From an uncultured Clostridia bacterium (lineage in GTDB: Bacteria; Bacillota; Clostridia; Oscillospirales; Ruminococcaceae): 64,000 nt of DNA. The stretch is taken from contig CANRLH010000007.1 in assembly GCA_947631455.1 (NCBI GenBank), positions 1-64,000 on the forward strand, given 5' to 3'. Shown here piece by piece: positions 41,980 to 50,634 of this stretch. Position numbers and translations under genes: made by a program. Numbering within the stretch: the stretch's first letter is position 1; each line of letters begins with the position of its first letter. Under the pieces are notes generated by a model that worked only from the letters and a program-made list of their open reading frames with translations, had not been told where the DNA came from and did no database searches.

Positions 41980-44919
41980 ATGGAAAAAACATATTGTTTG
42001 GGAATAGACGTCGGTTCTACCACGGTAAAAACGGTAATACTCGACGGCGATGAGATAAAAAGCTGTAAATACGAGCGTCACTTTTCAAAGGTAAAGGAAA
42101 CGGTTGCGAATCAGCTTAAGGAGATCGGAGAAAAGTATCCAGACGATAAGTTTAAAATAATGATCACCGGTTCTGCCGGATTGGGTATTGCCAATATGAG
42201 CGGAATTGATTTCACGCAGGAGGTTTATGCAGCATTTGTAGCAGTGAATAAGACATACCCTGATGCTGATGTTGTGGTAGAACTCGGCGGAGAAGATGCA
42301 AAGATAATATTCCTGACCGGCGGAGTCGAACAGAGAATGAACGGCTCATGCGCGGGCGGGACCGGGGCATTTATCGATCAGATGGCAACACTTCTTGGCG
42401 TAACGCCTGATGAGCTTAACAACATGGCTTTAAAAAGCACCAAGCTTTACCCAATAGCGTCGAGGTGCGGAGTTTTTGCAAAAAGCGATATTCAGCCGCT
42501 TTTGAATCAGGGCGCAAAAAAGGAGGACATTGCGGCGTCTATCTTTCAGGCTGTGGTGGATCAGACTGTTTCAGGGCTTGCGCAGGGAAGAAAAATCGGC
42601 GGAAAGGTGCTTTTTTTGGGCGGACCTCTTTCGTTTCTCAGCGCACTGAGAAAGGCGTTTGTCGATACGCTTAAGCTTGATGACGATCACGCCGTGTTTC
42701 CTGAGCTTGCGCCGTGCTTTATGGCATACGGATCTGCTTTGCAGGCGGCCGATGTGAGTGAACCTATGACGGTAAAGGACGCTCTTGAGAAAATTATGAA
42801 CGCAAAGGCGTCTGACAATATAGTGGTTTCCGATCCGCTTTTTGAGTCTCAGGAAGACTACATAGAATTTGTAGAGCGTCATAAAGCAAGTGATCTTAAG
42901 TATGAGGACATAAGCACATACACAGGAGAAGCATATCTCGGGATCGACGCGGGTTCTACAACGACAAAGCTTGTGCTGATCACACCTGACGGAAAGCTCT
43001 TGTATAATCACTACTGCTCAAATAAGGGTCAGCCGCTGGACGTTATTACAGAAAAGATAAAAGAGATATACTCGCTTTCGGGAGACCGTATAAGGATAAA
43101 AGCTTCAGCAGTCACCGGCTACGGCGAGGATCTTATAAAGGCGGGGCTTGGCATTGATTTCGGTATTGTTGAGACGGTCGCGCATTTTAAGGCGGCTTCT
43201 TACTTCTGCCCTGAGGTCGATTTTATCATAGACATCGGCGGTCAGGACATAAAATGCTTTAAGATAAAAAACAATGCCATAGACAGCATTATGTTGAATG
43301 AGGCATGCTCTTCCGGATGCGGCTCTTTCATACAGACGTTTGCAAAGGCTCTGGGCTATGAAATAGCAGATTTTGCAAGGATCGGTCTTTTTGCAAAGGC
43401 GCCGGTAGAGCTCGGTTCACGCTGCACTGTATTTATGAACAGCTCGGTAAAGCAGGCGCAGAAGGACGGAGCAAGCGTTGAGGACATCTCTGCGGGACTT
43501 TCTTCAAGCATTATAAAAAACGCTATCTATAAGGTCATCAGGGCAAAGAGCGTTGATGAGCTTGGGAAAAATATAGTCGTACAGGGCGGAACCTTTTTAA
43601 ACGACGCCGTTTTGCGCGCGTTTGAAAAAGAGCTTAAGAGAGATGTTATACGTCCGGCGATAGCAGGACTTATGGGAGCATTCGGCTGTGCGCTTTACGC
43701 AAAGGAAAAGGCTGACGATGAGTTTGTCTCGTCAATTCTTTCAAAAGAACAGATAGAGAGCTTTTCATATAAGCCTTCCTCAGCAGTATGCGGAGGCTGC
43801 GGTGCACACTGTAACCTTACTGTGATAAAGTTTAATGACGGACGCAGATTCATTTCCGGAAACCGCTGTGAAAGGGGTGCCGGAATAAAGAAAACCGACG
43901 TGATGGAAAACACAATAGAATATAAATACGGACTTTTGCGTGAATACGAAAGCATAAAGCCCGACAAGCCTATCGCAAAGGTAGGGCTACCAATGACGCT
44001 TTCTTATTACGATCTGCTGCCGTTTTTCCACACGGTGTTTACGTCGCTGGGTTTTGAGGTGGTGCTTAGCGAGGAATCCTCAAGAGATACCTATTACAAG
44101 GGCCAGCAGACGATTCCGTCTGACACGGTGTGCTATCCGGCAAAGCTTGCGCACGGGCATATAATGAGCCTGCTTGAAAAGGGAGCGGATTTTATCTTCT
44201 ATCCTTGTATGAGCTATAATGTTGATGAGGGCGGTTCGGATAATCACTACAACTGCCCGGTGGTAGCCTATTACCCTGAGCTTTTGAAGGCAAATATGCC
44301 GCAGCTTAACGACGATAATTTTATATATCCGTATCTTGATATAAACAGAAAAAATCACACCGCAAAGGCTTTGTCAAGAGCGCTTAAGAAATACGGCATA
44401 ACAAAGGATCAGGTATACGGCGTTTTGAACAAGGCGTATTCTGAACAGGTAAGATATCGCAAGAAGATAGAAGCAAAGGCGCAGGAAATAATACTTGAGG
44501 CAAGAAAGCAAGGCAAAAAAATAATAGTTCTGGTAGGACGACCGTACCACACAGACCCTGAGATAAATCATGGAATACATAAGCTTATAGCGTCATTGGG
44601 TCTTGCTGTTGTAACGGGAGACAGCGTAGCTAACTTATCAAAGGTTCCGGAGCTTGACGTTTTAAATCAGTGGACTTACCATTCAAGAATGTACCGCGCC
44701 GCCGAGTATGTTACCACACAGCCTGATATGCAGCTTGTGCAGCTTGTGTCCTTCGGCTGCGGAATAGACGCTGTTACGACCGATGAGATAAGAGCGATAC
44801 TTGAGGAAAAAGGAAAGCTTTATACCCAGCTCAAAATTGATGAGATAAATAATCTGGGTGCAGCTAAAATAAGACTGAGAAGTCTGGTTGCGTCTATTGA
44901 GGAAAAGGAGGGGAAGTAA
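41980..44919 (+). CDS. 2-hydroxyacyl-CoA dehydratase activase-related protein (double ASKHA plus DUF2229)
   Basis: 979 residues. Two BadF/BadG/HgdC-type ATPase domains are fused: the first with GIDVGSTTVKTV, GSCAGGTGAF and SRCGVFAKSD; the second (from ~318) with GIDAGSTTTKLV, ACSSGCGSF and SRCTVFMNSS. In HgdC-type activators such paired cysteines hold one [4Fe-4S] cluster across a dimer and drive ATP-dependent one-electron transfer; here both halves keep them. A DUF2229 region follows (YYDLLPFFHTVF, TVCYPAKLAHGH, VGRPYHTDPEINHG). The partner gene starts 1 base after the stop; in many Firmicutes the two are one ~1400-residue protein. The substrate is unknown. Confidence 0.88.
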   Translation: MEKTYCLGIDVGSTTVKTVILDGDEIKSCKYERHFSKVKETVANQLKEIGEKYPDDKFKIMITGSAGLGIANMSGIDFTQEVYAAFVAVNKTYPDADVVVELGGEDAKIIFLTGGVEQRMNGSCAGGTGAFIDQMATLLGVTPDELNNMALKSTKLYPIASRCGVFAKSDIQPLLNQGAKKEDIAASIFQAVVDQTVSGLAQGRKIGGKVLFLGGPLSFLSALRKAFVDTLKLDDDHAVFPELAPCFMAYGSALQAADVSEPMTVKDALEKIMNAKASDNIVVSDPLFESQEDYIEFVERHKASDLKYEDISTYTGEAYLGIDAGSTTTKLVLITPDGKLLYNHYCSNKGQPLDVITEKIKEIYSLSGDRIRIKASAVTGYGEDLIKAGLGIDFGIVETVAHFKAASYFCPEVDFIIDIGGQDIKCFKIKNNAIDSIMLNEACSSGCGSFIQTFAKALGYEIADFARIGLFAKAPVELGSRCTVFMNSSVKQAQKDGASVEDISAGLSSSIIKNAIYKVIRAKSVDELGKNIVVQGGTFLNDAVLRAFEKELKRDVIRPAIAGLMGAFGCALYAKEKADDEFVSSILSKEQIESFSYKPSSAVCGGCGAHCNLTVIKFNDGRRFISGNRCERGAGIKKTDVMENTIEYKYGLLREYESIKPDKPIAKVGLPMTLSYYDLLPFFHTVFTSLGFEVVLSEESSRDTYYKGQQTIPSDTVCYPAKLAHGHIMSLLEKGADFIFYPCMSYNVDEGGSDNHYNCPVVAYYPELLKANMPQLNDDNFIYPYLDINRKNHTAKALSRALKKYGITKDQVYGVLNKAYSEQVRYRKKIEAKAQEIILEARKQGKKIIVLVGRPYHTDPEINHGIHKLIASLGLAVVTGDSVANLSKVPELDVLNQWTYHSRMYRAAEYVTTQPDMQLVQLVSFGCGIDAVTTDEIRAILEEKGKLYTQLKIDEINNLGAAKIRLRSLVASIEEKEGK

Positions 44920-44920
44920 A

Positions 44921-46159
44921 ATGGCAGGATCAAAAAGAGTTCCGAAACCGTTTTTAACCGATACGATGAAAAAAGAATACACTATTTTAGTTCCTGATAT
45001 GCTCCCTATCCATTTTAAGCTTATCATTGCCATTTTAGAAGAGTACGGATACAGGCTTGAGCTTTTGCAGACCTCTACCAGAGCAGTTATTGATGAAGGA
45101 CTTAAAAACGTCCACAACGATACCTGTTATCCTGCGCTGCTTGTTATCGGGCAGTTTATGGAGGCGCTTAAAAGCGGCAAGTACGATGTCAATAAAACCG
45201 CGCTTATGATAACCCAGACGGGCGGCGGATGCAGAGCTTCAAACTATATACACCTGTTAAGAAAGGCTCTTGCAGCTGATTTTCCTCAGGTTCCGGTAAT
45301 ATCCTTAAACTTTTCAGGCCTTGAAAAGCAGTCATCATTTAAGATAACTCCTGCTATTGCTCTTAAGCTTATTTATGCGGTTATGTACGGCGATCTTCTG
45401 ATGCTTCTTTATAATCAATGCCGCCCCTATGAAATAAACACAGGGGACACCGACAGGGTTTTGGAATTTTGGCAGGATAAGCTTTCTTATGCGCTTAAGC
45501 ACAATAAATATTTTAACACGAAAAAGCTTTACAGAATGATACTTGACAGCTTTAAGGCTATTCCGAGAACAAAGGACAAAAAGCCGAGAGTTGGAATCGT
45601 GGGCGAAATTTATGTAAAGTATTCTCCTCTGGCAAACAACGGCCTAAATGAATTTTTGATCTCAGAGGGCTGTGAGCCTTATGTGCCCGGACTTCTTGAC
45701 TTTGTTTTGTACTGTGCATCTGATTCTCTTAACGACAAGCGGCTTTACGATTCGGTTACGGCAAGAACGCTTATGTTTGATATCGGCTATGAGGTCCTTT
45801 ATAAATTCCAAAAGCAGCAGATCAAGGTTATCGAGGAGCACGGTGAGTTTTTTCCGCCGCACGATTTTGAGGAACTGAGAGTATACGCCGATAAGTATAT
45901 AAATCAGGGCGTTAAGATGGGAGAGGGATGGCTGATAACGGCAGAGATGGCTGCTCTTGCGGAAACGGGAACGAAGAATATCATCTGCACGCAGCCGTTT
46001 GGTTGTCTGCCTAATCACATAGTGGCAAAGGGAATGAGCAGAGTGATCAAGCAAGCGTATCCGGACGCAAATATAGTGGCGATAGACTATGATCCCGGAG
46101 CTACAAAGGTCAATCAGGAAAACAGAATCAAGCTTATGCTTGCAAATGCGAGAGAATAA
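44921..46159 (+). CDS. 2-hydroxyacyl-CoA dehydratase-like subunit (HgdB-related)
   Basis: 412 residues from the ATG at 44921, with AGGAGGGG just upstream; a longer frame back to 44888 overlaps the activase and is not used. Conserved cysteines appear in DTCYPALLVIGQFM, TGGGCRASNY and QPFGCLPNHI, consistent with a bound iron-sulfur cluster as in the D component of 2-hydroxyacyl-CoA dehydratases. It ends the two-gene unit. No CoA-transferase or hydroxyacid dehydrogenase is adjacent, so classical amino-acid fermentation is not supported by context. Confidence 0.85.
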   Translation: MAGSKRVPKPFLTDTMKKEYTILVPDMLPIHFKLIIAILEEYGYRLELLQTSTRAVIDEGLKNVHNDTCYPALLVIGQFMEALKSGKYDVNKTALMITQTGGGCRASNYIHLLRKALAADFPQVPVISLNFSGLEKQSSFKITPAIALKLIYAVMYGDLLMLLYNQCRPYEINTGDTDRVLEFWQDKLSYALKHNKYFNTKKLYRMILDSFKAIPRTKDKKPRVGIVGEIYVKYSPLANNGLNEFLISEGCEPYVPGLLDFVLYCASDSLNDKRLYDSVTARTLMFDIGYEVLYKFQKQQIKVIEEHGEFFPPHDFEELRVYADKYINQGVKMGEGWLITAEMAALAETGTKNIICTQPFGCLPNHIVAKGMSRVIKQAYPDANIVAIDYDPGATKVNQENRIKLMLANARE

Positions 46160-46195
46160 GCATAACAGCATATATTTGAAAGGAAGGATCTGATT

Positions 46196-47692
46196 ATGAG
46201 GCTTGCTGCTGTATTCAAGGATAACATGGTCTTGCAAAGAGATAAGGAAATAAGAATTTTCGGCAGCTGCAACAAGGGTGATGAAATAGTTGTAACTCTT
46301 GCCGGTGTAACGGTAAAGACAAAAAGCAAGGGCGGCAGGTTTTTGGTTAATTTTCCGCCGCTTGAAAAGCAGACGGGAGTAGAGCTTTATGTTACAAACG
46401 GACTTGAAACAATAACGAGAAAAAATATAGCCGTTGGCGAGGTATGGCTTGCCGGAGGGCAGTCTAATATGGAGCTTTCGATTGCAAATTCCAAGGACTC
46501 TGACAAGTACCTGGAGCTTGCAGAAAAAAGCGATATCCGATATTATAATGTCCCGAGAATGGAATACAAGAACGATGAGTTTTATGAGGCGGAAAAGAAC
46601 AGCGAATGGACCTTTCACTCAAAGGAAAAGGCAAAGGATTGGAGCGCGGTTGCGTTTCACTTTGCCAGAATGCTTGAGGAGGAGCTCGACCTTACAATCG
46701 GAATAATAGGATGTAATCTGGGAGGGACCTCGGCTAGCTCATGGATAGACAGAGAAACACTTTCAAGCGATCCCGTTACCAACCAATACGTTATCGACTA
46801 TGACAGGAAGATCGGTGACAAAACCGCCGAGGAGCAGAAAAAAGAGTATGATGGGTATAAGGAGTACTCAAAGGAATGGAATAAAAAGCTGGGTGAGTTT
46901 TATGCTGAAAATCCAAACGGCTCATGGGATGAGGCTTTAAAATACGCGGGAGAAAATCGCTGGCCCGGACCGATGGGGCTTACGAACCCGTTCAGATTAA
47001 GCGGGCTTTACGATATAATGCTGTCGCGTGTGGCTCCGTTTGCTATAAGGGGCTTTATCTATTATCAGGGCGAGGAAGACACTTCAGTCTGCGAGCGTTA
47101 TGACGCGGTATTCAATATGCTTATAAAGGCTTGGCGCAGATACTTTTTAGACGATAACCTGCCGTTTATATGCGTGTCTCTTCCAATGTTCTGGTATCAC
47201 GATGCACCTGATGACAAGACCTGGCCGGTCGTTCGTCAGGCACAGCAAAACGCCGCGAAGAAAAATAAGGGAGTTTATACCGCTGTGGCGCTTGACTGCG
47301 GCGAGCTTGACAACATTCACCCAACCGACAAGCTGCCTGTTGGACAGCGACTCGCGCTTTTGGCGCTTGATAAGGTTTACGGTATATCAAAAAATGCGGA
47401 CGCGCCGGAGTTTTGCGGCTCTTCTCAGAACGGCGGCAAGGTCAGGATAACATTTAAAAATACCTGCGGCGGGCTTGTGCTTAAATTCTCCGATAAGCCA
47501 ATAGGTTTTGAGATTTCAGACGACGGTAAAACCTTTACACCCGCTAAAGCTGAGATATCTTCAGACGATGTTATAATCACGGCGGATAAAAAGATAACCG
47601 ATGTAAGATATCAATGGGTAAACTACGGAGAGGTTAATCTGTTCGGCAAAAACGGACTTCCGGCGGCGTCATTTTGGGCAAAGATAAATTGA
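46196..47692 (+). CDS. Sialate O-acetylesterase (SGNH/SASA domain)
   Basis: 498 residues with no signal peptide, so probably cytoplasmic. It should remove O-acetyl groups from sialic acids or other carbohydrates. Signatures are the nucleophile motif AGGQSNMEL near residue 86, GCNLGGTSASSW, IYYQGEED, and the Asp/His pair in CGELDNIHPTDKLPVGQRLA. An N-terminal beta-rich region (1-75) and a C-terminal beta domain (about 415-498) flank the hydrolase, a common layout. GGAAGGATC precedes the ATG. The radical SAM gene starts inside its last codons. It might instead act on acetylated xylan. Confidence 0.88.
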   Translation: MRLAAVFKDNMVLQRDKEIRIFGSCNKGDEIVVTLAGVTVKTKSKGGRFLVNFPPLEKQTGVELYVTNGLETITRKNIAVGEVWLAGGQSNMELSIANSKDSDKYLELAEKSDIRYYNVPRMEYKNDEFYEAEKNSEWTFHSKEKAKDWSAVAFHFARMLEEELDLTIGIIGCNLGGTSASSWIDRETLSSDPVTNQYVIDYDRKIGDKTAEEQKKEYDGYKEYSKEWNKKLGEFYAENPNGSWDEALKYAGENRWPGPMGLTNPFRLSGLYDIMLSRVAPFAIRGFIYYQGEEDTSVCERYDAVFNMLIKAWRRYFLDDNLPFICVSLPMFWYHDAPDDKTWPVVRQAQQNAAKKNKGVYTAVALDCGELDNIHPTDKLPVGQRLALLALDKVYGISKNADAPEFCGSSQNGGKVRITFKNTCGGLVLKFSDKPIGFEISDDGKTFTPAKAEISSDDVIITADKKITDVRYQWVNYGEVNLFGKNGLPAASFWAKIN

Positions 47693-48561
47693 TCTGCACC
47701 CTATGTCCAAGAGAATGCGGCGTTGATCGAAGCGTATCGACCGGATTTTGCGGTATGGGTGATGAAATAACCGCCGCAAAGGCTTATCTCCACCGCTTTG
47801 AAGAGCCGCCAATAAGCGGTGACAGGGGAAGCGGCACGGTGTTCTTTTCGGGCTGCAATCTGGCTTGTGTGTTTTGTCAAAACGCTGAGATTTCTCACAG
47901 GAGATTCGGTAGAGAAATAACCCCAAAGCGGCTTGCCGATATTTTTTACGAGCTTGAGGATAAGGGCGCTCACAACATAAATCTTGTTACGCCGTCTCAT
48001 TTTACACATGGCATCATAAGGGCGCTTGATATTGCAAAGCCTCGCCTCAAGATTCCCGTTGTGTTTAATTCATCAGGGTACGAAAAGATCCGGACGCTTA
48101 AACTGTGGGAGGGATATGTTGACATATACCTTCCCGATTTAAAATATGTTTCGCCTGAGCTTTCAGAAAAGTACTCAAAAGCGGCGGATTATTTTAAACA
48201 TACCTCAGAAGCGATTTTGGAGATGAGGCGTCAGGTTGGGGATTTACAGTTTGATGAAAACGGGATCCTCAAAAGTGGTCTTATTATACGACACCTTATA
48301 CTTCCGGGCTGTTACAAGGACAGCTTATCTGCGCTTAAGTGGATATCGGAAAACATAAGAGGTGAATTCCTGGTAAGCATAATGAATCAGTATACGCCAA
48401 ATCAAAATGTAAGCGGCACCAAGCTTGACAGGCGGGTATCAACTTTTGAATACAAAAAGGTGTTAAGATTTGCTGAGCAGCTCGGACTTAAAGGATTTTC
48501 GCAGGAGCGTGAAGCCGCAAAAAGTATATACACTCCGTTATTTGATTTGGAAGGAATATAA
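47674..48561 (+). CDS. Radical SAM protein, PflX/PFL-activase-like (COG1313)
   Basis: 295 residues. An N-terminal cysteine cluster (CTLCPRECGV then FCGMG) comes before the radical SAM motif CNLACVFC (near residue 60), the layout of the PflX-type group, related to glycyl-radical-enzyme activases but with unknown targets. GHNI-like and LPDLKY segments complete the half-barrel. The TTG start at 47674 overlaps the esterase by 19 bases; a second TTG at 47689 is possible and neither has a strong ribosome site. A terminator follows directly. Confidence 0.87.
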   Translation: MGKDKLICTLCPRECGVDRSVSTGFCGMGDEITAAKAYLHRFEEPPISGDRGSGTVFFSGCNLACVFCQNAEISHRRFGREITPKRLADIFYELEDKGAHNINLVTPSHFTHGIIRALDIAKPRLKIPVVFNSSGYEKIRTLKLWEGYVDIYLPDLKYVSPELSEKYSKAADYFKHTSEAILEMRRQVGDLQFDENGILKSGLIIRHLILPGCYKDSLSALKWISENIRGEFLVSIMNQYTPNQNVSGTKLDRRVSTFEYKKVLRFAEQLGLKGFSQEREAAKSIYTPLFDLEGI

Positions 48562-48566
48562 ACAAG

Positions 48567-48608
48567 AAAACCTCTCGTGAGACCTTGTGCGCTCACGAGA
48601 GGTTTTTT
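48567..48608 (+). terminator. Intrinsic terminator after the radical SAM gene
   Basis: 15-bp stem AAAACCTCTCGTGAG / CTCACGAGAGGTTTT with a 10-base loop, then TT. Confidence 0.92.
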
Positions 48609-48862
48609 AAGATAGGTACTTCTATCTAACCCGCAAAGTATAATTTATCACTTGTTTTACAGCAAGATATAATCGAAAGTGGTTTGTTTTCATTTTATAT
48701 TATACTTCATTGCTTTTAAAAGCGGCGTCAAAATATGTCGACGAAATGTAAAACAGTAAAAATGCTATGCGGTGTTATTTATATTTTTATAATATTATAA
48801 TCTCAGAAAATGCTGATTCGATCCTTTAAGTCTGACAAATTTATATCAAAATAACTTGAGCT

Positions 48863-48893
48863 GCTGCATGTCTGTTTTGAAATGCAGCTTTTT
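48863..48893 (+). terminator. Orphan intrinsic terminator (possible small RNA 3' end)
   Basis: 7-bp stem GCTGCAT / ATGCAGC with a 12-base loop followed by TTTTTT, plus strand only. No gene lies between it and the preceding terminator, which suggests a short noncoding transcript of under 250 bases or a leftover. Confidence 0.6.
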
Positions 48894-48928
48894 TATGCTC
48901 TGAATATCTCATCCATTTCTCCACTTAT

Positions 48929-48985
48929 ATTAGAATTACATTCTAATAATTCTCTATTGCGTAAAGCTAATATGAATGATATAAT
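48929..48985 (+). promoter_or_regulatory. Palindromic operator and promoter of the HTH-TPR regulator
   Basis: ATTAGAAT-TAC-ATTCTAAT (48929-48947) is a perfect 8-bp-arm palindrome ending 9 bases before the -35 box. The promoter is TTGCGT (48957-48962), 17 bases, TATAAT (48980-48985). The position suits autoregulation by the HTH protein encoded just downstream. Confidence 0.65.
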
Positions 48986-49025
48986 TATTGTGTAATAAAG
49001 TTATCTACATTTGGATGTGATTTTT

Positions 49026-50141
49026 ATGACTTTTTCACAAAATATTAAAAGACTTCGTAAAATAAGAAATTTAACGCAGGACGCTCTTTCAAGGGAGCTT
49101 GGCGTATCATATCAAACTATAAGCAAATGGGAGTGCGGAGATTCTTTTCCGGATCTTGGTATGGTTATGAACATTGCTTACTACTTTGAAGTGTCGCTGG
49201 ACGAGCTTTGCGGCATGGACGAGGTTAGAAATCAGAGAAAGTATGACGAGATAAAAACGGTGCTTTTAAAAAACTATCGAGAAAATCGTGCTGAGGATAA
49301 TATCGGTTTTTTAAAAGAGCAGCTAAAAAGCTTTCCGGACAATATAGATCTTTGGTTTGAACTTGGCCGTTCTCAGTTTTTGACTAATGTTAATGGCGAC
49401 GAGAGTAATAAGGATATTCTTTACGACGCAATAGATACCTTTAAATACATATTAAGTATAAGCGACAACAATAAGATACGAAGTCAGGCGTCCTACTTTA
49501 TTAGTCTCAGCTATTATTACGGCGGAAATGCCGATGAGGCACTTAATGCAGCAAAAGAAGTTCAGTACGGACTTGACAGAAATATTGTGCTTTCAACGGC
49601 CTTGAGCGGGAACGACAGAGATGAGTGCTTGAGAAACAACATTACCGCTCTTTGTGCACAGCTTTGTAATCAACTAAGAGAGTACTCTGACCCTGATGTG
49701 ATATATAACTATATGAGAGTAGATTATGAAAGGCGGATGATTTTAGAAAAAGCCGTATCGCTACTAGAATGGCTTTACGAGGACGGAGACTTTTTGAGCG
49801 TTCATAAGGATATGTCCGATCTTTACCGCGTTATAGGAGCAATCTATATGCACGAGAATAATCACGACCAAGCACTTAAGGCTCTTGATAAAGCGGCTGA
49901 TCACGCCATTGCTTTTGACAACCTTCCAAAAGATAAGCTTTCGCATACATCGCTGTTGGTACGTGGAATGGTAGACGACTTATCCGGATTTATAGACGAT
50001 TCGTCAAACAATATGAGCTTTCCGCTTTTAAACGGCTATTTGACACAGGAGAGGTATGATCCGATAAGAAGGCGAAAAGAGTTTAACGATATAAGGCAAA
50101 AGCTGAAGGCTCAGACAGACGGCAAAGAATTTGGATTCTAA
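49026..50141 (+). CDS. XRE-family HTH regulator with C-terminal TPR-like domain
   Basis: 371 residues from the ATG at 49026; an in-frame TTG at 49011 would extend it by five residues. The N-terminal HTH (about 1-60: FSQNIKRLRKIRNLTQDALSRELGVSYQTISKWECGDSFPD) is a clear XRE domain. The rest is helical with TPR-like helix pairs (FLKEQLKSFPDNIDLWFELGRSQ, SQASYFISLSYYYGGNADEAL, IYMHENNHDQALKALDKAADHA). HTH plus TPR is the layout of peptide-sensing RRNPP regulators such as PlcR, PrgX, Rgg and AimR. A small hydrophobic-peptide gene follows after 58 bases. The HTH assignment is firm, the peptide-sensor role is inference. Confidence 0.88.
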   Translation: MTFSQNIKRLRKIRNLTQDALSRELGVSYQTISKWECGDSFPDLGMVMNIAYYFEVSLDELCGMDEVRNQRKYDEIKTVLLKNYRENRAEDNIGFLKEQLKSFPDNIDLWFELGRSQFLTNVNGDESNKDILYDAIDTFKYILSISDNNKIRSQASYFISLSYYYGGNADEALNAAKEVQYGLDRNIVLSTALSGNDRDECLRNNITALCAQLCNQLREYSDPDVIYNYMRVDYERRMILEKAVSLLEWLYEDGDFLSVHKDMSDLYRVIGAIYMHENNHDQALKALDKAADHAIAFDNLPKDKLSHTSLLVRGMVDDLSGFIDDSSNNMSFPLLNGYLTQERYDPIRRRKEFNDIRQKLKAQTDGKEFGF

Positions 50142-50199
50142 CAGTTATTACGTAGTTTGTAACCGGCATTTTAATTTGTATATCAGGAGGCTTATAGAG

Positions 50200-50370
50200 A
50201 TGAAATTATTTGAAAGATGCAGATCGCTTTGTAAAATACTGATTGTTTTGTGTATACTGATTGGAATTGCTCTTGGTGTCAGCCAAAACTTTATCCACGG
50301 GAAAGTAACAGGCTATGAATGTACTGAACAATTTACGCAACCTCACAGAAATCTCGCAGATAATTCGTAG
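50200..50370 (+). CDS. Small secreted or membrane peptide, candidate signalling pro-peptide
   Basis: 56 residues. AGGAGG lies 10 bases before the ATG and a strong terminator follows 8 bases after the stop, so this looks like a real gene. The N-terminus is basic (MKLFERCRSLCK), then a hydrophobic stretch (ILIVLCILIGIALGV), then a polar C-terminal segment of about 26 residues. That is the shape of Phr/PapR-type exported pro-peptides and also of simple membrane peptides. It lies directly after the HTH-TPR regulator on the same strand. No homologue is recognised. Confidence 0.65.
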   Translation: MKLFERCRSLCKILIVLCILIGIALGVSQNFIHGKVTGYECTEQFTQPHRNLADNS

Positions 50371-50377
50371 ATAAAAA

Positions 50378-50407
50378 ATAAACCCCCGATTTTTCGGGGG
50401 TTTAATG
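50378..50407 (+). terminator. Intrinsic terminator after the small peptide gene
   Basis: 10-bp stem AAACCCCCGA / TCGGGGGTTT with a TTTT loop. It may also serve tRNA-Ser on the minus strand (T-rich complement). Confidence 0.88.
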
Positions 50408-50412
50408 CTGTA

Positions 50413-50505
50413 TGGCGGAGAAGGAGGGATTCGAACCCTCGATGCGCTACAAACGCATACACGAGTTCCAGTCGTGCGCCATAAACCGGGCTAGGCGACT
50501 TCTCC
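50413..50505 (-). tRNA. tRNA-Ser (anticodon GGA)
   Basis: 93 bases including encoded CCA. Acceptor GGAGAAG / CTTCTCC with G73; anticodon loop CTGGAAC (GGA, reads UCC/UCU); a long variable arm (TGCGTTTGTAGCGCA); T arm GAGGGTTCGAATCCCTC. A class II tRNA typical of Ser. Confidence 0.96.
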
Positions 50506-50634
50506 GAACAAGGTATATAGTACCATGTTTTAAGGCGTTTGTCAAGATGAAAATTTAATCAACAGCGAAAATAGCAAAAGCGGAAAGAAAACCTTTCCGC
50601 TCAAATTTTGATTTTTTAAGTTCGGCAATACTGA

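Larger units (their letters stand above)
48609..49025. other. A+T-rich gap with an orphan terminator and the regulator's control region
   Basis: Between two genes, this stretch has no open frame worth calling. It contains the orphan terminator at 48863-48893, TATAAT-like boxes near 48788-48801 without good -35 partners, and the palindrome and promoter of the HTH-TPR gene at 48929-48985. Confidence 0.6.
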
